From UBA822 sp965249775 (GTDB taxonomy: Bacteria; Gemmatimonadota; Gemmatimonadetes; Longimicrobiales; Gaopeijiaceae), in contig OZ252253.1 in the NCBI GenBank assembly GCA_965249775.1, forward strand, positions 1,674,001 to 1,738,000: a DNA stretch of 64,000 bases. Reading direction: 5' to 3'. Positions 42,203-50,134 of the stretch are shown piece by piece. Position numbers and translations under genes: made by a program. How positions within the stretch are numbered: position 1 is the first letter of the stretch; every line of letters starts with the position of its first letter. The notes below the pieces were generated by a model that saw only the letters and a list, made by a program, of their open reading frames with translations, did no database searches and was not told where the DNA came from.

Positions 42203-43861
42203 ATGCAGATGATCGAGACGCCGCGAGATAGAATTGGGCGGTTAGGAATCCACTTGTTCCCCGTGTACGCGCTCGCTTTGTTGAGCCTCGTTATCCCCTC
42301 GACATCGTGGGCGCAACAGAGCGCGGAAGAGAGCTCGGGGTCCGACGAGCCGGAGGTTGCCCTGTTGTCGGCGGTGACCGGGCCATTCAGCCGCGACATC
42401 ACAACGGCCTACCCGGATGCACAAGCGTACTTCAATCAGGGCGCCCAGATGATGTATGCGTTCACGATTCCCAATGCGTTGGAGTCGTTTCAAGAGGCCC
42501 AGCGGCGGGACCCCGATTGTGCGATGTGCTTCTTCGGCGAAGCGTGGGCACGGGGGCCGTTCCTCAATGGACGGATGCGGCCGTCGAACGCGCCGCTCGC
42601 GTACGAAGCGATCCAAAAGGCGATGGTGCTCGCGGCAGAGTCCGGAACTCCATCGGAACGGGCTTTGATCAACGCGATGGCGCTCCGCTTCACGGAAGAG
42701 GAAGACCGCGATCGTCGCCCACAGCTCGACTCGATGTACTCACAAGCGATGGCTGAGGTCTACCGGGACCACCCCGATGATTTGGACGTCGCCACGCTCT
42801 ATGCCGAGTCGTTGATTCTCCTCGACCCCGTGCGCGCCAACTACCGGCTTGGCAATCCTTCGGTCCAGAAATTCCACGCGGTGCTGGAAGCGGTTCTGGC
42901 GAAGGACATCAACCATCCCGGCGCGTGCCACATCTACATCCACGCCACCGAAGCCACGGAGGAGCCTGGGAAGGCAGAGACATGCGCGGATCTTCTCGGG
43001 GCCTCGATTCCCGGGTCGAGTCACATCAACCACATGCCGTCGCACACGTACAACCGGATCGGGCGCTGGAACTCGGCCGTGCGGTCGAACCTCGACGCGT
43101 GGCACTCGGACCAGCGCGTGGCATTCCGGGAGGGTGTCTCCTACGGGGCGACTCACAACCTGCACATGCTGTTGTTCGCAGGATCCATGGCAGGCCAAGG
43201 GGCCGTTTCGCTCTTGGCCGCACAAGCGTACGCCGACCAAGTGGGAGGCGGGGTGTTCTATGAGGCGCTCGTCCTTCTTCGGTACGGTTGGTTCGACCAG
43301 ATTCTAGAACTCGAGGAGGCCCCCACCCCCCAGCAGTCTATCCAGCACGGCCTCTTCCAGTTCGCGCAGGGGTACGCCCACCTCCGCAGCGGAGAAGCCG
43401 ATTTGGCCGGCGTATACCTCGGGCGGGTCAAAGACGCGGCGGCGAGTCTTCCCGAGAGCACCCAAATCCGGGGGGCGACTGCGGCTCGGCTTCTCGGAAC
43501 TGCCGGCGGGATACTCGAAGGTGAGATTCTCCGGGAGGAAGGCCTGCTGAACGAGGCGATCGAAGTGTTTGAAGACGCCGTCGAGCTCTACGCCCCGATT
43601 CCGTACGCCGAGCCCGAAGCCCTGAATATCTCGCCGCGCCACTGGTTGGGCGCGGCCCTTCTCGAAGCCGGACGCCCAGAGGAGGCGGAGGCCGTGTACC
43701 GGGAGGCGTTGGTCCAGCATCCGCACAACGGATGGTCGATTTACGGGCTGGAGCAGGCGCTTCGAGCTCAGGGGCGAGACGGCGAAGCCGACGAAGCCCA
43801 AGCCTGGTTCCGGGAGGCGTGGCCCTACACCGATACGCTCATCCGTTCGTCGCGGTTCTAG
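42203..43861 (+). CDS. Secreted TPR protein with conserved histidine clusters (copy 2)
   Basis: 552 residues; GGAG ahead of the ATG; hydrophobic export signal about 18-36 (ending SWAQQ). TPR-like repeats include NALESFQEAQRRDPDCAMCF and, at the C-terminus, AALLEAGRPEEAEAVYREAL. Histidine clusters match copy 1: HPGACHIYIHATE (from H238) and HINHMPSHTYNRIGRW (H277, H281). A CAMCF pair near 109-113 is an extra potential metal or redox site. Nine bases separate it from DUF1684 and twenty from the PhoX-like gene. Role unknown. Confidence 0.7.
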   Translation: MQMIETPRDRIGRLGIHLFPVYALALLSLVIPSTSWAQQSAEESSGSDEPEVALLSAVTGPFSRDITTAYPDAQAYFNQGAQMMYAFTIPNALESFQEAQRRDPDCAMCFFGEAWARGPFLNGRMRPSNAPLAYEAIQKAMVLAAESGTPSERALINAMALRFTEEEDRDRRPQLDSMYSQAMAEVYRDHPDDLDVATLYAESLILLDPVRANYRLGNPSVQKFHAVLEAVLAKDINHPGACHIYIHATEATEEPGKAETCADLLGASIPGSSHINHMPSHTYNRIGRWNSAVRSNLDAWHSDQRVAFREGVSYGATHNLHMLLFAGSMAGQGAVSLLAAQAYADQVGGGVFYEALVLLRYGWFDQILELEEAPTPQQSIQHGLFQFAQGYAHLRSGEADLAGVYLGRVKDAAASLPESTQIRGATAARLLGTAGGILEGEILREEGLLNEAIEVFEDAVELYAPIPYAEPEALNISPRHWLGAALLEAGRPEEAEAVYREALVQHPHNGWSIYGLEQALRAQGRDGEADEAQAWFREAWPYTDTLIRSSRF

Positions 43862-43881
43862 CCGACCTGGGGACCTGAGCC

Positions 43882-45258
43882 ATGCCTGATCTGAATCGCC
43901 GGAGCTTCCTCAGGGCCGGAACGGCCATGGCGGGGTTTGCCGCGCTGCAGGGCTGCGGCCTCCGCGGCACCACCCGGCCCTTGCTGGGGCAAACCACGGC
44001 GACGCTCGGTCAGGGGAGCTACGGGCCGCTCCAGACGGCCGGTCCGGACCTGACGCTGCCACCCGACTTCCAGTACCGGAAATTTGGACTCTCTGGTTCA
44101 GTCATGAGCGATGGAGTCGCGACGCCACTAGCGCATGACGGAATGGCCGCGTTCCCGTTGCCCAATGGAAACATTCGCCTGATTCGCAACCACGAAGTGC
44201 GACGCCGTCCGAGCTCGGAAGAGGTGCCCGATCTCGTCTACGATCCCGGGGCGGGAGGCGGTACCACGTCGATGGAGATCGATCCCGTCACGCACGAGGT
44301 CGTGCGCGACTTCGTGAGCCTGACCGGCACCGCGGTCAACTGTGCCGGCGGACCCACGCCGTGGGGATCCTGGCTGACCTGTGAGGAGGTCATTGCCGGT
44401 CCCTCCGGGCGCGCGCAGGGCCCGGGAGGCCAGCAGAATTGGCGTCCGATGCGCGATCACGGTTACGTGTTCGAGGTTCCGGCGGCGGCGGAGGGGTTGA
44501 TCGATCCGGTCCCCCTCCGGGAGATGGGCCGGTTCGTCCACGAGGCGGCGGCGGTGGACCCCGCCACCGGCATCGTTTATCTGACCGAGGATCGGGGGGC
44601 CGCCGGGTTCTATCGTTTCCTTCCCAATCGACCATACCGCGACGGCGAACAAGGCGACTTGGCGGCGGGTGGTGAGCTCCAAATGTTGGCGGTCGAGGGT
44701 CAGCCCAAACTCGACTCTGCGACCGGACGAGAGGCGGGGCAGCGGCTTCCCGCGCGCTGGGTCACGATCGATGACCCGGACCCGGCTCAAGCCCTGCAGA
44801 ACGCCAACGCCGTGTTCGAGCAGGGTTGGGATCAGGGCGGCGCGCGGTTCTCGCGCATCGAAGGGTGCTTCCACGGCGACGGCGGCATCTACTTCACCTG
44901 CACCGACGGCGGTGACGCAAGACTTGGGCAGATCTGGTACTACCGGCCGGACGGAGACGACGGTGGCGAGCTGATCCTGGTGTTCGAATCGACGAGCCGC
45001 GAGATCCTCGAACTTCCCGACAACATCTGTGTCAGTCCACGCGGAGGTGTTGTTATCACGGAAGATGGGCGTGCGAGCGACTTCATACGGGTACTCACTC
45101 CGGAAGGCAGAATGTTCGACTTCGCCGAGAACGTCGCCAACGGGTCGGAGCTCGCCGGACCAACGTTCAGCCCCGACGGCAACACCCTGTTCGTCAACAT
45201 CCAACGTCCTGGTGCCACGTACGCCATCTGGGGCCCGTGGGAGAACGGCGGACTTTGA
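43882..45258 (+). CDS. PhoX/DUF839 family phosphatase-like protein
   Basis: 458 residues with a Tat signal (LNRRSFLRAGTAMAGFAAL). The PhoX/DUF839 propeller is supported by CAGGPTPWGSWLTCEE, DGMAAFPLPNGNIRLIRNHE, VYLTEDRGAAGFYRFLPNRP (in two parts) and EQGWDQGGARFSRIEGCFHG. PhoX enzymes are calcium/iron-dependent periplasmic phosphatases; many DUF839 relatives are unproven. It overlaps the molybdoenzyme gene by 22 bases, or by four (TTGA) if that gene starts at 45255. This location next to a sulfite-dehydrogenase-like pair is not explained by phosphate supply. Confidence 0.75.
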   Translation: MPDLNRRSFLRAGTAMAGFAALQGCGLRGTTRPLLGQTTATLGQGSYGPLQTAGPDLTLPPDFQYRKFGLSGSVMSDGVATPLAHDGMAAFPLPNGNIRLIRNHEVRRRPSSEEVPDLVYDPGAGGGTTSMEIDPVTHEVVRDFVSLTGTAVNCAGGPTPWGSWLTCEEVIAGPSGRAQGPGGQQNWRPMRDHGYVFEVPAAAEGLIDPVPLREMGRFVHEAAAVDPATGIVYLTEDRGAAGFYRFLPNRPYRDGEQGDLAAGGELQMLAVEGQPKLDSATGREAGQRLPARWVTIDDPDPAQALQNANAVFEQGWDQGGARFSRIEGCFHGDGGIYFTCTDGGDARLGQIWYYRPDGDDGGELILVFESTSREILELPDNICVSPRGGVVITEDGRASDFIRVLTPEGRMFDFAENVANGSELAGPTFSPDGNTLFVNIQRPGATYAIWGPWENGGL

Positions 45259-46496
45259 GTAGTGGGACCTACCTCTCACAACTGTGGGAACACAGTCGTC
45301 GCCGAGGCCTGAGCCGGCGTCGCTTCGTTCATCTACTCCTTGCAGGCGGATCGACCGCGGTTCTGAGCGCCTGTGAGCTCGCCGAGGGACCGGAGCGAGC
45401 CCGGAACACAACGAGCGTACCGGGGGGGGCTCCATCAGACGATCAGAGCCCCTGGGTAAAAGACCCGACTCCCTTCATCCTCCATCCCACAAACCTCGAG
45501 ACTCCCCTGAGCAGCCTCGAGGGCCTGATCACGCCCAACGAGTTGTTTTTCGTTCGCAATCACGCTACGACGACGCCAATCCTCGATCCGGTCTCATACC
45601 GACTCCGCATCGAGGGCGACGCCATACCCCAACCACTCGAGTTGTCCTTGGCCGAGCTGCGGGAAATGCCCAGCCGTTCCATCGTGGCATACCTGGAGTG
45701 CGCCGGGAACTGGCGAAGCTTTTTCGGAAGGGTGCTCGGGAGAACCGCCAGAGGCGGCCCCTGGGGTACGGGGGGTGTAGGCTGCGCGTCGTGGACGGGT
45801 GTGCCCCTTCGTGACGTGCTGGCAAGAGCCGGCGTTCGCGCCAATGCGGTGGATGTTCTCCTCGCCGGGGCCGACGATGTGGCGTTCAACCGACCCATGC
45901 CCATCGCCAAAGCGCTGGATCCCGATACGATTCTCGCGTACAAGATGAACGGGGTCGATCTCCCGCCTGACCATGGCTCTCCTCTCCGGGGGTTAGTCCC
46001 GGGGTGGGTGGCGAGCAACAGCGTGAAATGGGTGACCCGAATCGAGGTCTCCACCGAGACCCTGTGGGTTCGCAACAACACGAGCTCGTATGTGCTCATT
46101 GGCGATGAGTGGCCCCCGGAGACGTACGCGCCCGCTGAAGGTGGGCCCGTGACGACTCAGACTATAAAGAGTACGCTGGCGCTGGACTGGCCCGCGGGAG
46201 TCCCTGCCGGTCGACAGGTGTTGAGGGGATTCGCCTATTCACCCCACGCCGTGGTCGAGAGGGTGGAGTGGAGGCTGGATGACGAGCGGGAGTGGCGAGC
46301 CGCAAGCCTGGTTTCTCCGCCGCTCGAGTACGCATGGCGACGCTTCGAGATCGAGTGGGAGGCGAATGCGGGGTCGCACGTGATCCGCACGCGCGCGACC
46401 GACATGGCCGGGAACACCCAGCCCGACGCGGTTCCGTTCAACGAGTCGGGATACCTCCTCAACATCCCGCTCCCTCATCCCATCGAAGTGGCGTAG
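45237..46496 (+). CDS. Sulfite-dehydrogenase-like molybdoenzyme (SorA/SoxC type)
   Basis: 419 residues from GTG 45237; a TTG at 45255 (TTGA overlap) is an alternative. A Tat-like signal (GLSRRRFVHLLLAGG) is present. The molybdopterin-oxidoreductase domain carries the molybdenum-ligating cysteine C155 in SIVAYLECAGNWR. It continues with VGCASWTGVPLRDVLA and KMNGVDLPPDHGSPLRGLVP. A C-terminal Mo-co dimerisation domain starts near residue 300. This is the sulfite oxidase/SorA/SoxC layout: oxidation of sulfite, or of a sulfur bound to a carrier, in the periplasm. The following gene encodes a small lipoprotein cytochrome c, the usual electron acceptor. No soxXYZAB is visible. Confidence 0.8.
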   Translation: MGERRTLSSGTYLSQLWEHSRRRGLSRRRFVHLLLAGGSTAVLSACELAEGPERARNTTSVPGGAPSDDQSPWVKDPTPFILHPTNLETPLSSLEGLITPNELFFVRNHATTTPILDPVSYRLRIEGDAIPQPLELSLAELREMPSRSIVAYLECAGNWRSFFGRVLGRTARGGPWGTGGVGCASWTGVPLRDVLARAGVRANAVDVLLAGADDVAFNRPMPIAKALDPDTILAYKMNGVDLPPDHGSPLRGLVPGWVASNSVKWVTRIEVSTETLWVRNNTSSYVLIGDEWPPETYAPAEGGPVTTQTIKSTLALDWPAGVPAGRQVLRGFAYSPHAVVERVEWRLDDEREWRAASLVSPPLEYAWRRFEIEWEANAGSHVIRTRATDMAGNTQPDAVPFNESGYLLNIPLPHPIEVA

Positions 46497-46520
46497 ACGG
46501 GTGATCGGAAAGAGGGGCGG

Positions 46521-46910
46521 GTGGCGCACGTGGATCCCCACCGTTTGAGCAGGCGGGTCGGGGCCGCCTTGCTCGTCATCGCCTCTGCCGCTCTGGCGGG
46601 ATGCGAACAGGGACCGTCACCGGATGAGCAAAACGCCCTGGGTGCCGCCGTTTGGGAAGCCCAATGTCAGGCATGCCATACCGAGGGAGGGTTAGGAACA
46701 CGGATTACGCCGCCGGGCCTCGCAGAGTATGGATCCCCAGGTGGCCTGGTGGATTACACCCGATTGGCGATGCCGTATGGGTTGGGCGGAACGCTGACCG
46801 ATGACGAATACCGCGCTGTCGTTGCCTTCCTGCTCCACGAGCACGGTCTTCTCCCGGAAAATATGGCCGTTGGGGCCGCGAGCACGGATACCCTCCGGCT
46901 GGAGCCCTAA
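46521..46910 (+). CDS. Lipoprotein cytochrome c, partner of the molybdoenzyme
   Basis: 129 residues; GTG start with AGAGGGG upstream. Lipobox LAGC (C28). One heme motif CQACH at 49-53, then a distal methionine region (LAMPYGLGGTLTDDEYRAVVAFLL) of the usual class I cytochrome fold. It follows the sulfite-dehydrogenase-like gene by 24 bases, which repeats the SorA-SorB and SoxC-SoxD arrangement. It should accept electrons from the molybdoenzyme at the membrane. Confidence 0.85.
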   Translation: MAHVDPHRLSRRVGAALLVIASAALAGCEQGPSPDEQNALGAAVWEAQCQACHTEGGLGTRITPPGLAEYGSPGGLVDYTRLAMPYGLGGTLTDDEYRAVVAFLLHEHGLLPENMAVGAASTDTLRLEP

Positions 46911-46927
46911 AAAGCCCTCTTTTTCCT

Positions 46928-46956
46928 TGCCGCAAGCACTCGACTTCGTTAACTAT
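46928..46956 (+). promoter_or_regulatory. Candidate promoter of heme-copper gene 2
   Basis: TTGCCG (46928-46933), 17 bases, TAACTA (46951-46956), 48 bases before the ATG. The paralogous gene has the same layout at 48496-48524. Confidence 0.45.
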
Positions 46957-47004
46957 CGAGGTGCTTGAATACTCGAGGTGACCGCGCTTCTCTGGAGGCA
47001 TGAC

Positions 47005-48351
47005 ATGCAAGCCACGACCCGTTCTCTGCTCCTGAGTTCATTGGCGATCACGGCTCTGGCCTTGATCGGCACACCCATGGCTGGGGAGTTGGCAGCGCAG
47101 CAAAGCCAGGCGAGGTTGGCCTCGGCAAACTTGTCGACGGGCGACACACCCACCTTCTATGCCGACGTCCTGCCCGTCCTTCAAAAAAACTGCCAGATAT
47201 GTCACCAGGATGCGGGAAGGAACATGGGCGGGATGGTCGCTCCGTGGCCGCTGGTCACCTACGAGGATGCCCGCGTAAGGGCACCCCGGATGGCGTCAGC
47301 CGTTCAGGAAGGCCGGATGCCGCCCTGGGACGCCGCGGCTCAGCACAAGGGAACGTTCGCGAACGAGCGCGTGCTCGAGGATGAGGAAAAGGCGACGATC
47401 ATCGCGTGGGCCGAGGGAGGCACTCCGGCCGGAAATCCCGCCGACGCGCCGCCTGCGCCCGAGTTCCTCACGCGGGCCGCAGCGACGGGTGGTTGGTCAC
47501 TGGGCGAGCCTGATCTGATCCTTTCGTTCCCAGAGCCCTACTGCCTGACTGACGATGTAGACGACATCTACGTCAACATCCCGGTGCAGATCACCGAGGA
47601 GATGCTCCCCTACGACCGCTGGATCGAGTCGATGGAGTATCGCAACGGACCGGCTGTGCACCACATCATTGCCTCTGTCGGGGGTCTCGTGCCGGGAGCC
47701 GAGCCTCGTATCAACAAGGAGGGCTTTGGCCGAGTGATGCGATCCGGGCCGCGAGAAGTCATGTTCAACATGCACTTCAACAAGCCGACGGGACCCGGAA
47801 CGGGGCTCTGCACCAACATCCAGGCGGGGATCCGCTTCAAGCCAAGGGGCGAGGTGATTCGCTTCGTCACGGGCGGTGACCAACTTCGGATTCGCGGCAT
47901 CGACATACCGGCCGGTGCGTCGAGCTATTCCTCCTCCAAGGAGTACACGTTCGAAGAGGACGTCGAGCTCCTGAGCTTCATGCCGCACATGCACCTGCGC
48001 GGGAAGGCCGCCCTCTACGAGATCACGTATCCGGACGGTGTCCACGAGACGCTTCTGCACGTGCCCGACTACAAGTTCAACTGGCAGCACAGGTATCACT
48101 TCGCGGAGCCCCCCATTATCCCCGCAGGCTCGGTGCTCCGGTTCACACTCTGGTGGGACAACTCGGAGAACAACCTCGCCAACCCCGACCCGACGGTCGA
48201 TGTGCGGTGGGGCGGGCCCACCTACATGGAGATGTCGCAGGGGTATATGAACTTCCGACGACTCCAGGAGACCAATTACGTCGTGGGAGACCCGATTCCC
48301 GAGGCACTGGGGAGAAACCAGCGGGCAAGGGCCAACGAGGCCAACGAGTAA
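47005..48351 (+). CDS. Cytochrome c fused to a PHM-like copper monooxygenase domain (copy 2)
   Basis: 448 residues from the ATG at 47005 (GGAGGCATG upstream). Signal ending near LAAQQ; heme site CQICH at 63-67. A conserved N-terminal block follows (GRMPPWDAAAQHKGTF). Copper-site candidates in PHM order: His-His at 219-220 (AVHHIIASV), His 257 in FNMHFNKP, H328/H330 in MPHMHLRGK, and Met in YMEMSQGYM. Closest relative is the next gene (tandem duplication). A strong terminator follows at 48371-48406, so this gene ends a transcript. Confidence 0.8.
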   Translation: MQATTRSLLLSSLAITALALIGTPMAGELAAQQSQARLASANLSTGDTPTFYADVLPVLQKNCQICHQDAGRNMGGMVAPWPLVTYEDARVRAPRMASAVQEGRMPPWDAAAQHKGTFANERVLEDEEKATIIAWAEGGTPAGNPADAPPAPEFLTRAAATGGWSLGEPDLILSFPEPYCLTDDVDDIYVNIPVQITEEMLPYDRWIESMEYRNGPAVHHIIASVGGLVPGAEPRINKEGFGRVMRSGPREVMFNMHFNKPTGPGTGLCTNIQAGIRFKPRGEVIRFVTGGDQLRIRGIDIPAGASSYSSSKEYTFEEDVELLSFMPHMHLRGKAALYEITYPDGVHETLLHVPDYKFNWQHRYHFAEPPIIPAGSVLRFTLWWDNSENNLANPDPTVDVRWGGPTYMEMSQGYMNFRRLQETNYVVGDPIPEALGRNQRARANEANE

Positions 48352-48370
48352 ACGCAGCTAAGAACTGGCG

Positions 48371-48406
48371 AAAGGCCGGGCCTCCACTACGTGGGGCCCG
48401 GCCTTT
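48371..48406 (+). terminator. Strong intrinsic terminator
   Basis: AAAGGCCGGGCC (48371-48382) pairs over 12 bases with GGCCCGGCCTTT (48395-48406), followed by CTCGTT. The T's at the stem base and the long GC-rich stem make it a convincing rho-independent terminator. Confidence 0.8.
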
Positions 48407-48495
48407 CTCGTTCGTGCAAACCACTCGAGCGAGCCTTCGGCTCGAGGCCCCCCAGCACAGCCCCTCGATCCCAACTCCGACCCGGATGTCTTTGC

Positions 48496-48524
48496 TTGCC
48501 TACACGTGGCATATTTGTTAACTG
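48496..48524 (+). promoter_or_regulatory. Candidate promoter of heme-copper gene 3
   Basis: TTGCCT (48496-48501), 17 bases, TAACTG (48519-48524), 67 bases before the ATG. It has the same two elements and spacing as the promoter of the paralog at 46928. Confidence 0.45.
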
Positions 48525-48591
48525 ATGGGTACGTCGGCAGACGACTTCGGTCGGTCGGCGTCCAGATTTCACGAAAACACGGAGGTCCCTC

Positions 48592-49941
48592 ATGCGAGCC
48601 TCGCTCCTCGTCGTTCTGGCCATCGTCTCTTTCGCTGCACAACCAGTGACCGCCCAGCAGGCCGTCGCTACCGCGCTCGTCGTGGCCCCCGAGCCGGGCG
48701 CCACCGCGCTCGCGACGCCTACGTTCTACGCCGACGTTCTGCCCATTCTGCAGAACAACTGCCAGACGTGTCACCGGGAAGCTGGCACGAACATGGGTGG
48801 AAACATCGCTCCGTGGCCTTTGGTCACGTACGACGACGCGCGCGTGCGGGCCCCCAGGATTGCGAGCGCCGTCCGTGAGGGCCGGATGCCGCCATGGGAC
48901 GCTGCCGACGCGCACAAGGGAACGTTCGAGAACGAGCGCGTCCTCGAAGACGAGGAGAGGGCGACGTTGATCGCATGGTCCGAGGAAGGCACCCCCGCAG
49001 GGAATCCTGCCGACGCGCCACCGACGCCCGACTTCTTGACGGCCGCGATGAACAGCGGGAGCGAATGGACGCTCGGAGAGCCCGATCTGATACTGTCGTT
49101 CGATGAGGAGTATTGCCTGACCGACGATATCCGAGACATCTACGTCGACATCCCTCTGCGGCTCACCCAGGAGCAGCTCCCTCAGGATCGCTGGATCAAA
49201 TCAGTGGAGTACCGTAACGGACCCGCCGTGCACCACATCGTGGGCGGGGTCGGAGGCCTGGTTCCTGGAGCGGAACCGCGCGTGTACGAGGATGGCTACG
49301 GCCGCCTGCTTCGAGCGGGGCCGCGCGAAATCAATTTCAACATGCACTACAACAAGACGCCGGGCCCTGGAACGGCGGTCTGCAGCAACGTCAAAGTGGG
49401 AATCATTTTCAAGGAGCCGGGCGAGGTGATCCGGCACGTCACCGGCGGCAACGGTCTCTTCATTCGCCCCATCTTGATTCCGGCCGGAGCCCCGAGCTAC
49501 TCGGCATCTCGGGAGTACACGTTCGAGGAGGACGTCGAGCTCCTCCGCTTCATGCCCCACATGCACCTGCGCGGTAAAGCAGCCCTGTACGAGGTTACCT
49601 ATCCGGACGGCGGCCACGAGACGCTGCTCCACGTGCCCGACTACAAGTTCAACTGGCAGCACTCGTACCGGTTCGCGGATCCACCCTTCATCCCGGCCGG
49701 CTCGGTACTCCGGTTCACGCTCTGGTGGGACAACTCGGAGAAAAACCCTGCCAACCCGGATCCGAGCGTCGATGTTCGGTGGGGCCGGCCCACCCACGCG
49801 GAGATGTCGCAAGGTTACATGAGCTTCCGAACGATGGGCGAGCGACGCATCGTGGTGGGTGAGGAGATCCCCGCGGACGTGATAGCCGACTCGTCAGACG
49901 ACCAGATCGACCAGGTGGACGACTCGAACAACAACCGCTAA
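48592..49941 (+). CDS. Cytochrome c fused to a PHM-like copper monooxygenase domain (copy 3)
   Basis: 449 residues; signal ending near VTAQQ; heme CQTCH at 57-61. The body matches copy 2 in nearly every block (GRMPPWDAADAHKGTF, FMPHMHLRGKAALYEVTYPD, AEMSQGYMSF), so the pair arose by tandem duplication. The copper-site candidates are kept: His-His at 214-215, FNMHYNK, HMHLRG and EM. The ends differ: this copy has an acidic, Asp-rich C-terminus (SSDDQIDQVDDSN). It has its own promoter candidate and terminator. Substrate unknown. Confidence 0.8.
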   Translation: MRASLLVVLAIVSFAAQPVTAQQAVATALVVAPEPGATALATPTFYADVLPILQNNCQTCHREAGTNMGGNIAPWPLVTYDDARVRAPRIASAVREGRMPPWDAADAHKGTFENERVLEDEERATLIAWSEEGTPAGNPADAPPTPDFLTAAMNSGSEWTLGEPDLILSFDEEYCLTDDIRDIYVDIPLRLTQEQLPQDRWIKSVEYRNGPAVHHIVGGVGGLVPGAEPRVYEDGYGRLLRAGPREINFNMHYNKTPGPGTAVCSNVKVGIIFKEPGEVIRHVTGGNGLFIRPILIPAGAPSYSASREYTFEEDVELLRFMPHMHLRGKAALYEVTYPDGGHETLLHVPDYKFNWQHSYRFADPPFIPAGSVLRFTLWWDNSEKNPANPDPSVDVRWGRPTHAEMSQGYMSFRTMGERRIVVGEEIPADVIADSSDDQIDQVDDSNNNR

Positions 49942-49990
49942 GTAGCGTCTAGGCGGTCGGACGACCGCTTAGCACGAGGCTTAGTACAGC

Positions 49991-50025
49991 AACAGGCCCC
50001 GGGGCTGCATGCCCCGGGGCCTGTT
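49991..50025. terminator. Strong terminator between convergent genes
   Basis: AACAGGCCCCGGGGC (49991-50005), loop TGCAT, GCCCCGGGGCCTGTT (50011-50025): a 15-bp perfect stem between a plus-strand and a minus-strand gene. It can act in both directions, though the T-run is short. Confidence 0.75.
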
Positions 50026-50134
50026 CATTTGAACGTCGAAGAGGTGTCAAGTCTCCGAGGACTGGAGCGACCTCCAAGCACTGTCCAGCGGTGACGGCGG
50101 TCCTGGAGAAGCCGGTGGAGGTGTGGTTGGGGCG

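Noticed and set aside
45237..46910. A classical Sox thiosulfate-oxidation cluster
   Set aside because: Only a SoxC/SorA-like enzyme and a cytochrome are present; soxX, soxY, soxZ, soxA and soxB are not in the window.
49942..49980. Extra inverted repeat (AGGCGGTCG ... CGACCGCTT region) as a separate regulatory RNA
   Set aside because: It is short and lies just ahead of a much stronger terminator, so it is more simply part of the same end region.
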